Origin: an uncultured Alphaproteobacteria bacterium
GTDB lineage: Bacteria > Pseudomonadota > Alphaproteobacteria > Thalassobaculales > Thalassobaculaceae
Length of the DNA: 37,215 nt
NCBI GenBank assembly: GCA_937776645.1
Contig: CALMRI010000023.1
Coordinates: forward strand, 1 to 37,215
Direction of reading: 5' to 3'
Below the pieces are notes generated by a model. That model made no database searches. It was given only the letters and a program-made list of their open reading frames with translations, and was not told the DNA's origin. Of the stretch, positions 8,410 to 17,305 are shown piece by piece; position 1 is the first letter of the stretch, and every line of letters begins with the position of its first letter. A program made the position numbers and the translations under genes.

Positions 8410-8975
8410 TTGGGCCGTAATACTTTGTAAATATTATACACTCTCTCCGAAACGAGTCTTTCTGTTGGTTGTTGATCATAGGTCTCTGAAAACCAACTTA
8501 GCATTTTTTGTGTTAATTCTGGCCGCGTGTCAGGGAGCTGTTCGTCTTCGGCAATCCGGATAATTTCAATTATAAACGCGTCCCAATCATAGGTAGGGGG
8601 GCGGCCGCCCTTATTCTTAGCAACGGATGCCTCTGTCGCCCTTTCCGGGTCTGAGAAGGGCATGAGTGTGTCGAACAGGAACTTTGGCGTTTCGTTTTTC
8701 GTCTTAGCCCAGACTTTCAAGTCTTGACGAGACACGAGCGGTGTTTTGCCGCCGAGCCTTTGACCACTTGCCGCGCGGGAAATAGGCAGTTGCTTTAAGT
8801 CGATAGCACTCGAGAGCATTTGGTTAGCGGCAGAAACCTCTGATTTTTCAGTGGCTGACCGGTTAGACCAACTGAGGCTTGGGTCAACTTCTACCCACAG
8901 ACACGCTGCCTGTTCGATCTTGAACAAGTCGACCAGCATCCAAGTCGATTGCGCAGCTTTCTGGTCATCTGTCAT
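8403..8975 (-). CDS. Conserved element protein of unknown function (GRPPxYDWDAF type)
   Basis: A 190-residue protein. The C-terminal half contains KNKGGRPPTYDWDAFIIEI, then LPDTRPELTQKMLSWFSETY and ERLVSERVYNIYKVLR. I recognise this as a small domain that recurs next to integrases in alphaproteobacterial islands; its helical pattern and basic end suggest DNA binding. The N-terminal half has no motif I can name. It lies ten bases downstream of the integrase stop and reads in the same direction, so the two are probably one transcript ended by the hairpin at the stop codon. Function unknown. Confidence 0.65.
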   Translation of the reverse strand: MTDDQKAAQSTWMLVDLFKIEQAACLWVEVDPSLSWSNRSATEKSEVSAANQMLSSAIDLKQLPISRAASGQRLGGKTPLVSRQDLKVWAKTKNETPKFLFDTLMPFSDPERATEASVAKNKGGRPPTYDWDAFIIEIIRIAEDEQLPDTRPELTQKMLSWFSETYDQQPTERLVSERVYNIYKVLRPKQ

Positions 8976-8985
8976 GGCGGCACTC

Positions 8986-10176
8986 CTACGATGTTGTTTC
9001 TTGGCCCAGGCAGTACTCTGCCCAATCGCGCATCAACGCTGCCCGGCGATCAAAATAATCAGTGCGGGCGTAGGCGCGTTCAACCTTATCAGCGATCTGG
9101 TGGGCGAGGGCGGCCTCAGCAACTTCACGGGGGTAGGCAGTCTGGTCGGCAACCCAATCCCGGAACGTGCTTCGGAACCCGTGGACCGTTACATTCGCGC
9201 CTAGGCGGCGCAGCAACATGGTCAGCGACATGTCAGAAAGTGGTCGATCCCGCCGGCCGATTCCGGGAAACACAAGATCGGTTGCATTCGAGCGTTTATC
9301 TAGCATGGAAGTGAGTATGGCCACGGCCGGTTTGGCCAGGGGGATACGATGATCCCTACCTGCTTTCATTCTGGCCGCTGGGATCGCCCAAACTTTCCCG
9401 GGGATGTCAACCTCATCCCAGCAAGCACCCCTCACTTCTCCTGATCCCGTCGCGGTCAGGATGGTGAAGACTAGAGCCGCGCGCACCGTATCGCTGACAC
9501 TGTCATAGCCTTTCAGTGATGATAGGAACTGAGGCAGATCCCCATGGCCCAGGGCTTTGTGATGTTGCACGGCGCGAGATTGTTTTGGCAGTTGGAGTGC
9601 TTTTGCCCGTAGATCTAGGGCCACATCACAGAACCCATTGGCCCGCGCCCAATCCATGACAGTCGTTACCCGCTGTCGGACCCGTCGCGCGGTCTCCTGC
9701 TTCTCTAACCAGATGGATATGAGTGCCGCGCGAACATGGGGTTCACGGATCTGGTCGACAGGCATGGAGCCAAGGCCAGGGTAAGCGTAGGTTTCAAGGG
9801 TTTTAATAACTTGGGCGCCGTGCTTGGCATTCCGCCAGGTTGGCAAGCTCTCGGCATGAAATTTCTCAGCGGCTGCTCTAAACGTCGGAACCCCGGTGAA
9901 TGAGGCTTCGGCCCTTTTTTGGGCTACCGGGTCAATACCTTGCCGTATCTGACGCCGATACTGATCGGCCGTGTCCCGGGCTTCGGCAAGAGATACTTTC
10001 GCCAATCCTCCTAGGCCAAAGTCCCGTCGGCGGCCATTAGACTGCAACCTCAATAGCCAGCGTTTGCCACCAGTGGGATCAATCTCCAGATAAAGACCAC
10101 CACCGTCGGCGTACCGGCCAGGCTGCTTCGACCGTTGAACCTCAAGCGCGGTGAGGCGCTTCTCTATGCGGGCCAT
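8986..10176 (-). CDS. P4-type tyrosine integrase with glycine at the first catalytic arginine position
   Basis: A 396-residue site-specific recombinase. The N-terminus (QPGRYADGGGLYLEI, KRWLLRLQSNGRRRDFGLG) is the arm-binding DUF4102 domain, a core-binding domain follows around residues 100-200, and the catalytic domain ends the protein. The HxxR motif (VHGFRSTFRDW), second histidine (LAHQIAD) and nucleophilic tyrosine (ARTDYFDRR) are all present. The first catalytic arginine, normally in a phrase such as LTATRSGEVRGA, is instead Gly244 in TATGSGEVRGA (codon GGA at 9445-9447). One base change from AGA or CGA would give this. If real, the enzyme should be crippled. It reads away from tRNA-Ser, whose 3' end lies 196 bases upstream of its start, the usual place for this family's attachment site. 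Confidence 0.9.
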   Translation of the reverse strand: MARIEKRLTALEVQRSKQPGRYADGGGLYLEIDPTGGKRWLLRLQSNGRRRDFGLGGLAKVSLAEARDTADQYRRQIRQGIDPVAQKRAEASFTGVPTFRAAAEKFHAESLPTWRNAKHGAQVIKTLETYAYPGLGSMPVDQIREPHVRAALISIWLEKQETARRVRQRVTTVMDWARANGFCDVALDLRAKALQLPKQSRAVQHHKALGHGDLPQFLSSLKGYDSVSDTVRAALVFTILTATGSGEVRGACWDEVDIPGKVWAIPAARMKAGRDHRIPLAKPAVAILTSMLDKRSNATDLVFPGIGRRDRPLSDMSLTMLLRRLGANVTVHGFRSTFRDWVADQTAYPREVAEAALAHQIADKVERAYARTDYFDRRAALMRDWAEYCLGQETTS

Positions 10177-10225
10177 TTTGCGTCCACCACGCCAAGGGGG
10201 CTACATCAGCCCGGCAGGATCTATC

Positions 10226-10249
10226 TTACCCCACACTTTACCCCACACT
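10226..10249. repeat. Perfect tandem 12-bp repeat, two units
   Basis: TTACCCCACACT occurs twice with no gap (10226-10237 and 10238-10249), between the integrase start and the tRNA-Ser 3' end. Short direct repeats in this position are typical of arm-type integrase or excisionase binding sites. The assignment is positional; no binding data can be read from sequence. Confidence 0.6.
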
Positions 10250-10354
10250 ATGTTCCGGATTGCAGAGGAAAGTGGTGCACGCCGACGGACGCCGTCAGTA
10301 TATCATATGCCCGATTTTCCGCCATTTATTACGTATTTTTGGATGATGCTGGAT

Positions 10355-10376
10355 GCCAATGGAAAGAAGCATTGGC
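10355..10376. other. Hairpin abutting the tRNA-Ser 3' end
   Basis: GCCAATG (10355-10361) pairs with CATTGGC (10370-10376) across an eight-base loop. The stem includes the encoded CCA and the discriminator base of the tRNA. It could be a tRNA 3' processing or termination structure, or part of the attachment core. There is no adjacent T run on the minus strand, so it is not a classical terminator. Confidence 0.4.
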
Positions 10377-10462
10377 GGATGGGGTGGGATTCGAACCCAC
10401 GAGACGCTCTCACGCCTGCCGGTTTTCAAGACCGGTTCCTTCAACCACTCGGACACCCATCC
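10373..10462 (-). tRNA. tRNA-Ser(UGA)
   Basis: Read on the minus strand, the acceptor stem GGATGGG pairs with CCCATCC, followed by G and an encoded CCA. The D arm contains GAGTGGTTGAAGG, the anticodon stem-loop CCGGT-CTTGAAA-ACCGG carries anticodon TGA, a long variable arm follows (the mark of a class II tRNA such as serine), and the T arm contains GGTTCGAATCC. Length is 90 bases with CCA. It reads UCA and wobble serine codons. It lies next to a P4-type integrase with its 3' end facing it, so it is the presumed attachment site of the element to the left. Confidence 0.95.
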
Positions 10463-10648
10463 TTGCGCCTTAATTCAGCGGGTTAGCATTTCTGCGAAGG
10501 CTCGGAAAGTCTCAAGTGGGGTTGGCATGCCGCGATCGTGAGTTTCGGCATGAGGCAAGGGGAGGCGTTAGCGATGACGGGCAGATCTTGCGTGTTACGG
10601 CGGTCTATGTCACAAGATACGGACTGTTCACCAATCGTGAGATCTGCG

Positions 10649-11624
10649 ATGGCTTGTGTGAAACTAGCCGCTGCGTGTGGGATGTTTCTGCTCCTCGGGC
10701 TGCCCTTACCGGCGCACGCGGCGACGGATTTTGCGACTTGGTTACAGGGAGTGCGAACCGAGGCGGTAGGGCTCGGGCTGGACGAAGGAGACTCTGGACA
10801 AGGCGCTGGCCGGTTTGAAGCCGATACCAAGGGTTATCGAGCTTGATCGCCGGCAGCCGGAATTCACCCTGACCTTTAAGCAATATCTGCAACGGGTGGT
10901 TAATGCCAGGCGGGTCAAGATAGGCAAGCAGAAGTTGGCTGAACATCGCCAATTGCTTGAGAGGATCGCTAAAAAATACAAGGTTCAGCCGCGCTTTATG
11001 GTTGCGCTTTGGGGCATTGAGACAGATTTCGGACGGATCACCGGTGGGTTCCCGGTCATCGCCTCGTTGGCCACCCTAGCCTATGACGGGCGGCGCAGTA
11101 AGTTTTTCCGCAAGGAACTTATGGTGGCTTTGCGGATCGTCGATCAGGGACATATCGCGTCGGATAAGATGATCGGTTCTTGGGCCGGTGCCATGGGACA
11201 AAACCAATTCATGCCCTCAAGCTTTCAGGCCTATGCCGTCGACTATGACGATGACGGGCACAAGGACATCTGGGGAACTCTGCCCGATGTTTTTGCTTCG
11301 ATCGCCAATTATCTCACGAAATCAGGCTGGCGGGATGACCAAACCTGGGGTCGGCCGGCGATGGTGCCAGAAGGATTTGATGTCAAACTCATCGGCCGCA
11401 ACCTGACCAAGAAGTTGGCGGAATGGCAGTCTCTAGGGGTGCGCCAAGGCGACGGCGCCGATCTGCCGCGGCGGAATTTAAGTGCGTCGATAATCTCACC
11501 GCAGAAAAACAGCCTCCGACCGGCGTTTATCGCCTATCACAATTACCAGGTCATTCTTCGTTGGAACCGTTCGGATTATTTCGCGATTGCGGTCGGCACG
11601 TTGGCTGACCGCCTTCGGCAGTGA
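10649..11624 (+). pseudogene. Membrane-bound-type lytic murein transglycosylase (MltB family), one frameshift
   Basis: The gene starts with a clear signal peptide (MACVKLAAACGMFLLLG, cleavage after AHA) and then FATWLQGVRTEAVGLGL. Near 10787-10788 the frame changes, and the protein continues as LDKALAGLKPIPRVIELD and LTFKQYLQRVVNARRV. One G too many in GAAGGAG explains it. The catalytic domain is intact: WGIETDFG carries the catalytic glutamate, and QNQFMPSSF and DYDDDGHKDIWGT are family motifs. These enzymes cleave the MurNAc-GlcNAc bond of peptidoglycan in the periplasm, leaving 1,6-anhydro ends. The repaired product would be about 324 residues, normal for the family. No lipobox is seen, so a soluble periplasmic form is likely. 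rlpA and a D,D-carboxypeptidase gene follow, making a cell-wall cluster. Confidence 0.8.
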
Positions 11625-11651
11625 ACTCTCGCCAGGACGAGTGACCACAAA

Positions 11652-12662
11652 ATGCAAGACCTGACGGCCGCGAACAGCCCCTTATTACGCCAGCGACCGT
11701 GCGCCTGGTTGATTGCCTGCCTGTTGGGGGCGATGGTTCTGGCGCTTAATGGTTGCGCCGAGACGGCATTCCTGGCGAACGCTGCGAAGCAGATTCGCTC
11801 GCTCGGCGAGGGGCCGAAATCCATCGGTCGCTACAAGGTAGGCAACCCGTATCAAATCAAGGGCGTCTGGTATTACCCACGGATCGATTACGGCTATGAC
11901 GAGTCCGGTATCGCGTCGTGGTACGGGCCAAATTTTCACAACAAGGCGACTGCCAACGGCGAGGTCTTTGACCAGAACGCAGTTAGCGCCGCGCATCGGA
12001 CCCTGCCTCTGCCGAGCGTGGTTCGGGTCACCAATCTGGGGAATGGGCGGGCCCTGGTGCTTCGGATCAATGATCGAGGCCCGTTCGCCCATGGACGGAT
12101 CATCGATATGTCCCGTCGAGCCGCTCAGTTATTGGGTTTTGAACGCCAGGGAACCGCCCGGGTTAGGGTCCAGATCTTGCCTCGGGAAAGCCGGGAGGCC
12201 GCTAAACTGGCACAAGCCGGCGTCGTACCGGGCCCGGTCGTATCAAACGCCAATGCCCCGGACGCGGTACCGGTGTCGTCGGTTTCGGTCGCGACCCTGA
12301 CGCCGGTTCCCGGAACAACCCTGGCGCCGCCACCCGAAGCAGCGGTGAAGAAAGTCACGCCGCCGGCCAAAAGCGCTGTTGAGTTGACCCGTCAAAGCAG
12401 CCAGTCAATGCTGCGAAATCAACCCGTTGAGACCACCAACCTGTTTGTTCAAGCCGCCTCATTCACCAAGAGAGGCAATGCGAGCCGGCTGGAATCAAAT
12501 CTTTCGGATATTGGCTCGGCCAGCGTCTACCGCTTTCAGGTTGACGGTAAGAAATTTTACCGAGTCCGGATTGGACCGTTAAGCGATGTCGGAATGGCCG
12601 ACCGAGTTTTAGCTCAGGTGATCGCCCGAGGTTTCCCCGGCGCTCGTATCATTGTCGATTAA
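11652..12662 (+). CDS. rlpA: RlpA-family septal ring lytic transglycosylase lipoprotein with SPOR domain
   Basis: A 336-residue lipoprotein. The N-terminal hydrophobic segment ends in a lipobox, ALNGC (Cys35). The double-psi beta-barrel domain follows (about residues 80-175), with GIASWYGPNFHNKATANGE, AAHRTLPLPS and RINDRGPF, which are standard RlpA motifs; the aspartate of NDRGPF is the likely catalytic residue. A proline/alanine-rich linker leads to a C-terminal SPOR domain (FVQAASFTKRGNASRLE through YRVRIGPL) that binds denuded glycan at the septum. RlpA cleaves naked glycan strands during daughter-cell separation in some bacteria. It starts 27 bases after the lytic transglycosylase gene and precedes a D,D-carboxypeptidase gene. 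Confidence 0.93.
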   Translation: MQDLTAANSPLLRQRPCAWLIACLLGAMVLALNGCAETAFLANAAKQIRSLGEGPKSIGRYKVGNPYQIKGVWYYPRIDYGYDESGIASWYGPNFHNKATANGEVFDQNAVSAAHRTLPLPSVVRVTNLGNGRALVLRINDRGPFAHGRIIDMSRRAAQLLGFERQGTARVRVQILPRESREAAKLAQAGVVPGPVVSNANAPDAVPVSSVSVATLTPVPGTTLAPPPEAAVKKVTPPAKSAVELTRQSSQSMLRNQPVETTNLFVQAASFTKRGNASRLESNLSDIGSASVYRFQVDGKKFYRVRIGPLSDVGMADRVLAQVIARGFPGARIIVD

Positions 12663-12767
12663 ATTACAACGTCGGTTGGACGCCATAGTTTTTCCACTAT
12701 TATTAATTATTCTTTTTTTGAGTGAGATAAAACAGTGCAGCAGCCAGTCGTGGGTGAAGGATCAGGC

Positions 12768-13913
12768 ATGACGATAAGACAGCGCTTCGGCCAGGCAATC
12801 GCGTTGGCTGGTCTAGGTTTCACGCTCCTGGGCGGCGGCGAGGCCAGGGCGATCGAAAGCGTCGCCCGCGAAGCCCTAATGATTGATTTCGAGACCGGTG
12901 CAGTATTGTTCGATAAAAACTCAAATGTACTGATGCCGCCGGCGTCGATGACCAAAATCATGACCGCCTATCTAGCGTTTGAACGGATTAAAGAAGGTCG
13001 GCTCAGTCTGGATGACAAAGTCTCGATCAGCGAAAAAGCCTGGCGCAAAGGTGGCTCAAAAATGTTTGTCGACCTTGATAGCAGGGTGAAAGTCTCGGAT
13101 CTATTGCGCGGCATTATCGTTCAGAGCGGCAATGACGCGGCGATAGCCTTGGCCGAAGCCCTCGAGGGTAGCGAGGCTGCATTCGCCGAGAAAATGACCC
13201 GCAAGGGGCATCAGCTGGGCATGGCAAGTAGTGAGTTCCGCAACGCCACTGGTTGGCCTGATCCGAAACATCGCATGACCGCCCGTGATTTGGTGACCTT
13301 GGCGACCGCAACGATCCGCAATTTTCCGGAATTTTATCCGCTCTATTCTGAGACCACCTTTACCTACAACAAGATCAAACAAGGCAACCGCAATCCCCTA
13401 CTATATAAGGGCATCGGCGCTGATGGGTTGAAAACCGGCTATACCAAAGCAGCAGGATACGGATTGACCGCCTCGGTCAAACGGGGCGAGCGCCGGTTGG
13501 TGCTGGTGGTCAATGGGCTTACGGGTGTGCGAGAGAGAACCAGAGAGTCGCTATCTCTCATCGAATGGGGGTTTCGCGAATTCGACAATTACGATCTGCT
13601 GAAAGCAGGTGAGACGGTCGAGACGCTGGATGTCTGGTTGGGCAACGCCAAGACCGTGCCGTTAGTTCTAGAAAAAGATCTTCGGCTTACGCTGCCACGT
13701 TCGGCTCGCAAGAAGATTAAGCTCAGCGTCGTGGCCGAGGAGCCTGTACCGGCGCCGATCGTCAAGGGACAGCGTATCGCCACCCTCAAGGTCGCGGGGC
13801 CGGGAATAGAAATCAGAGAATTTCGGTTGCTCGCCGGTGAGGGCGTAGCCCAACTCGGGATGTTCAAGCGAGTGCCGGCTGCCGTCACCTATCTGCTTTG
13901 GGGTGCCCGTTGA
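12768..13913 (+). CDS. dacC: D-alanyl-D-alanine carboxypeptidase (PBP5/6 type)
   Basis: The product, from ATG 12768, is 381 residues. GAAGGA lies before that ATG, which is chosen over a GTG at 12735. A signal peptide ends near GGGEARA. The three active-site motifs of the SxxK serine peptidase S11 family are present: SMTK (Ser60, Lys63), SGN (Ser120) and KTG (Lys222, in GLKTGYTKAAG). The C-terminal beta-rich PBP5-type domain follows. The enzyme removes the terminal D-alanine from peptidoglycan pentapeptides in the periplasm. Its stop overlaps the proposed TTG start of tmk. The 105-base gap upstream of the start contains an A/T-rich stretch (12690-12735) that could hold a promoter, though I cannot fix the -35/-10 boxes. 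The dacC symbol reflects family, not a proven orthologue. Confidence 0.93.
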   Translation: MTIRQRFGQAIALAGLGFTLLGGGEARAIESVAREALMIDFETGAVLFDKNSNVLMPPASMTKIMTAYLAFERIKEGRLSLDDKVSISEKAWRKGGSKMFVDLDSRVKVSDLLRGIIVQSGNDAAIALAEALEGSEAAFAEKMTRKGHQLGMASSEFRNATGWPDPKHRMTARDLVTLATATIRNFPEFYPLYSETTFTYNKIKQGNRNPLLYKGIGADGLKTGYTKAAGYGLTASVKRGERRLVLVVNGLTGVRERTRESLSLIEWGFREFDNYDLLKAGETVETLDVWLGNAKTVPLVLEKDLRLTLPRSARKKIKLSVVAEEPVPAPIVKGQRIATLKVAGPGIEIREFRLLAGEGVAQLGMFKRVPAAVTYLLWGAR

Positions 13914-14569
13914 ACGTCCGCTACGGGCGCTTCGTGTCTTTCGAGGGCGGCGAGGGTGCGGGAAAATCAACTCAGGTCCGCTTGTTGGCCACGGCGCTTC
14001 GAGAAGCTGGGATCCGGGTTACCGTCACCCGAGAGCCTGGTGGCTCCCCGGGAGCCGAGGATATACGCGGCCTGCTGGTCACCGGAGAGCCCAGCCGTTG
14101 GGAGCCGGTTTCCGAAGCGCTACTACTCTATGCAGCCCGACGGGATCATTGGGTCCGGCTGATCGAGCCCGCGCTCAAACGGGGGCACTGGGTGATTTCC
14201 GACCGTTTCGCCGATTCCACCTTGGTCTATCAAGGGGTTGGCCGAGGTGTCGACCGTGCCTGGCTGGATGAGTTGCATCAGTTGGTTCTGGGCGATGTAG
14301 CACCAGATCTGACATTGCTATTGGATTTGCCGGCCGAAATTGGGTTGGCCCGCACGCTAACGCGGGATCAGGCGTCGGCGACGGATGAGACCCGGTTCGA
14401 GCGCATGACCTTAGATTTTCACCAATCGTTGCGGCGAGGGTTTACCGGGTTGGCGGCTGGCGATCCGGCGAGGATCGTCACCTTGGACGCGTCCGGTGGG
14501 GTTGATGAGGTCGCCAAAGCGGTGCTTGAATCGATACGGACAAAGCTGTTAAAGGAACTACCGGGGTGA
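13910..14569 (+). CDS. tmk: Thymidylate kinase
   Basis: The protein carries the P-loop FEGGEGAGKSTQ, the DR-type motif VTREPGGSPGAE, the DRFADSTLVYQG stretch (with the DR(Y/F) motif), and the lid region LARTLTRD. It phosphorylates dTMP to dTDP in the cytoplasm. I choose the TTG at 13910, which overlaps the dacC stop by four bases (TTGA). An upstream TTG at 13898 is possible, but there is no ATG that keeps the P-loop strand. The length of 219 residues is normal. Its stop overlaps the GTG of the next gene (GTGA), so translation is coupled through the tmk-holB pair, a common alphaproteobacterial arrangement. Confidence 0.95.
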   Translation: MNVRYGRFVSFEGGEGAGKSTQVRLLATALREAGIRVTVTREPGGSPGAEDIRGLLVTGEPSRWEPVSEALLLYAARRDHWVRLIEPALKRGHWVISDRFADSTLVYQGVGRGVDRAWLDELHQLVLGDVAPDLTLLLDLPAEIGLARTLTRDQASATDETRFERMTLDFHQSLRRGFTGLAAGDPARIVTLDASGGVDEVAKAVLESIRTKLLKELPG

Positions 14570-15681
14570 TTGTGGCAGAGATATCGCGGCCGCGTGAGAC
14601 CACCGGGCTGATCGGGCATGACGCGGCCGAAAAACGCCTGCTCGAGGCCTGGAACAGCGAACGCATGCCGCACGCTTGGTTGTTCACCGGGCCACGGGGC
14701 ATCGGCAAGGCGACCCTGGCATTTCGTCTGGCCCGGTTCGCTCTGCACAAGGGTACTGCCTGCGCGGCTGAAGAGCCCCGTCTAGGCCTGTTCGGCGAGG
14801 CTGAGATTGGGCCGGTAACCAGCGGACTGGCGATCGCCCCGGCGCTTCCCGTGGCTCACCTAGTCGCGAATGGCGGGCACCCGGACCTATTGGTCATCGA
14901 GCGGTCCATCAACCACAAAACCAAGACATTCCGACAGGACATCGTTGTCGAGGATGTTGCGGCGCTCTCCAGGTTTTTGCGACTAACTCCGGCCGGCGGC
15001 GGTTGGCGCGTGGTAATCGTCGACAGCGTCGATGAGATGAATCGCAACGCCGCCAATGCGATGCTGAAACTGTTGGAAGAGCCGCCGAAGCGGGCCTTGT
15101 TGCTCCTGGTGAGCCATGCGCCAGGTGGCCTGTTGCCGACCATCCGCTCGCGTTGCCGCAAGCTGCATCTTTCGCCGTTGCATGATCAGGATGTCGATAC
15201 GTTACTGAGTCGGTTTGAACCAAATCTAGACCCAGATTTAGCAAGCGTGGCCACCCGGCTGGCGGAGGGCAGTATCGGGCGGGCGCTGGAAATTACCTCG
15301 AACGAGGGGCCGACGGTCCTGCGCGACGCGGTCAGAGTGTTGGACGGCGCACCGCCGGTTGACCGTAAACGGCTTCATGAGGTCTGCGAAATATGGCTTC
15401 GCCGGGGGAAAGGCGAGGATGCTGACCCGTTTCCCAAGCGCATGAATTTGTTGCTTTGGTGGCTTGGCCAGGGGGTCCGTCGTTTAGCCGCCGGACAGCA
15501 AACAATAACCGAAACCATCCCCGGTGAAGCCAAGATTTTCAACGCCCTCGTTGGGCGGTTTGGTTTGGCCGGGTGTTGCGAGCGCCTGGAGCAAGCCGAG
15601 AACACGCTGCGGCGTGGCGCTGGGCTCAATCTTGATCGCAAACAAATGGTAATGTCTATGATGCGCGAACTTGCTGGGTAG
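14566..15681 (+). CDS. holB: DNA polymerase III subunit delta'
   Basis: A 371-residue AAA+ clamp-loader subunit. It has WLFTGPRGIGKATLAFRLAR (Walker A region), VVIVDSVDEMNRNAANAML (the DEAD-like Walker B region) and ALLLLVSHAPGGLLPTIRSRC, which is the SRC sensor motif. With tau/gamma and delta it loads the beta sliding clamp at the replication fork. The GTG start overlaps the tmk stop by four bases; a second GTG two codons later is equally possible. The C-terminal collar domain follows the SRC motif. metG begins 88 bases after the stop. Confidence 0.92.
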   Translation: MIVAEISRPRETTGLIGHDAAEKRLLEAWNSERMPHAWLFTGPRGIGKATLAFRLARFALHKGTACAAEEPRLGLFGEAEIGPVTSGLAIAPALPVAHLVANGGHPDLLVIERSINHKTKTFRQDIVVEDVAALSRFLRLTPAGGGWRVVIVDSVDEMNRNAANAMLKLLEEPPKRALLLLVSHAPGGLLPTIRSRCRKLHLSPLHDQDVDTLLSRFEPNLDPDLASVATRLAEGSIGRALEITSNEGPTVLRDAVRVLDGAPPVDRKRLHEVCEIWLRRGKGEDADPFPKRMNLLLWWLGQGVRRLAAGQQTITETIPGEAKIFNALVGRFGLAGCCERLEQAENTLRRGAGLNLDRKQMVMSMMRELAG

Positions 15682-15769
15682 GGCGGGATAAGCAATGGAC
15701 CTTGATGTGAGCTGCGGTGCACGTTAGGTGAAGGTCTCACAGACCGGTCCGGCTGCGGCATCAGGGATA

Positions 15770-17305
15770 ATGTCAATGACCACGTCGCGTTTCTATATCT
15801 CCACACCGATCTACTATGTGAATGACGTACCCCATATCGGCCACGCGTATACGACCCTGGCCTGCGACGTGATGGCCCGCTTCAAGAGGTTGGACGGTTA
15901 TGATGTGATGTTCCTGACCGGCACCGACGAGCATGGCCAGAAGGTCGAAACGGCGGCTGCGGCGGCCGGCTTGGACCCGTTGACCTTCACTGCCAAGGTC
16001 TCGAAGAACTTCCGCGATCTGTTGCCAGCGATGAACATCTCTAATGACGATTTCATTCGCACGACCGAGCCGCGTCACATTCTCTCCGTACAGGAAATTT
16101 GGCGCCGCCTGGTCGCCAATGATCATATCTACCTTGGAAAATATGCTGGCTGGTACTCAGTACGTGACGAGGCGTATTTCGCTGAAAACGAACTAGTCGA
16201 CGGCATTGCGCCAACCGGGGCACCGGTCGAATGGGTCGAGGAACCCAGCTATTTCTTCGACCTTTCTAAATGGCAGGAACCATTGCTGGCCTTCTACGAA
16301 ACCAATCCCGATTTCATCGCACCGAACAGCCGGCGCAACGAGGTGATCAGTTTCGTGTCTGGAGGATTGCGCGATTTATCAGTCTCGCGCACCAGCTTCA
16401 AATGGGGCATTCCGGTGCCGGACGACGATGCGCACATCATGTATGTTTGGCTGGATGCGCTGACCAATTACATCACCGCCGCCGGGTTCCCGGATACTGG
16501 AGGCGAGACCTACCAGAAGTTCTGGCCGGCCGATATCCATATGGTCGGCAAGGATATTCTACGGTTTCACGCTGTCTATTGGCCGGCCTTTTTGATGGCA
16601 GCCGGACTTGAGCCGCCGCACCGGGTGTTCGCCCATGGCTGGTGGACGAATGAGGGACAGAAGATTTCGAAATCCGTGGGCAACGTCATCGATCCCTTGG
16701 AACTGATCGACACCTATGGTCTGGATCAGGTGCGCTATTTCCTGTTGCGGGAAGTCCCATTCGGCAATGATGGGGATCTCTCTCGGACTGCGATCATCAG
16801 CCGGATGAACAACGATCTGGCCAATGATTTCGGCAACCTGTCGCAACGGGTACTCGGCTTTATCGCCAAGAACGGCAATGCCAAGGTCCCAACGCCCGGC
16901 CTGTTCAGTGACGCCGATCAGGCGATACTGAGGCTTGGTGAGGAACTTCTCGCACGAACCCGCACCGCCTATGACAACCAAGCCTTCAACAAGGCTCTGG
17001 AAGGTGTGTGGGAGGTGGTCAGCGCCGGCAACCGTTACATCGATGAGCAGGCCCCCTGGGCCTTGCGCAAGACGGACCCGGAACGCATGGCCACCGTGCT
17101 CTACACTTTGCTGGAGGTAATCCGGCGGCTGGCCATCGTAATGCAACCGGTGGTGCCGGGCTCAGCCGACCGGATGCTCGATCAACTCTCGGTTCCCGCC
17201 GATGCCCGCGATTTCGCGCATTTCGGGACGAACCACAAACTGACGCCGGGAACCGACCTGCCAAAGCCGGAGCCGATCTTCCCCCGCTATGTCGAGGCGG
17301 AATGA
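15770..17305 (+). CDS. metG: Methionyl-tRNA synthetase
   Basis: The protein, from ATG 15770, is 511 residues. It begins MSMTTSRFYISTPIYYVND and shows the class I synthetase motifs HIGH (in VPHIGHAYTT) and the KMSKS-like KISKS (in GQKISKSVGN). FLTGTDEHGQKV and WLDALTNYITAAG are methionine-specific motifs, and the anticodon-binding helical domain follows. The enzyme charges initiator and elongator tRNA-Met. No C-terminal EMAP-type tRNA-binding domain is present, giving the short form common in alphaproteobacteria. A weak ribosome-binding site (CAGGGATA) precedes the ATG. Its stop overlaps the start of tatD by four bases. Confidence 0.97.
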   Translation: MSMTTSRFYISTPIYYVNDVPHIGHAYTTLACDVMARFKRLDGYDVMFLTGTDEHGQKVETAAAAAGLDPLTFTAKVSKNFRDLLPAMNISNDDFIRTTEPRHILSVQEIWRRLVANDHIYLGKYAGWYSVRDEAYFAENELVDGIAPTGAPVEWVEEPSYFFDLSKWQEPLLAFYETNPDFIAPNSRRNEVISFVSGGLRDLSVSRTSFKWGIPVPDDDAHIMYVWLDALTNYITAAGFPDTGGETYQKFWPADIHMVGKDILRFHAVYWPAFLMAAGLEPPHRVFAHGWWTNEGQKISKSVGNVIDPLELIDTYGLDQVRYFLLREVPFGNDGDLSRTAIISRMNNDLANDFGNLSQRVLGFIAKNGNAKVPTPGLFSDADQAILRLGEELLARTRTAYDNQAFNKALEGVWEVVSAGNRYIDEQAPWALRKTDPERMATVLYTLLEVIRRLAIVMQPVVPGSADRMLDQLSVPADARDFAHFGTNHKLTPGTDLPKPEPIFPRYVEAE

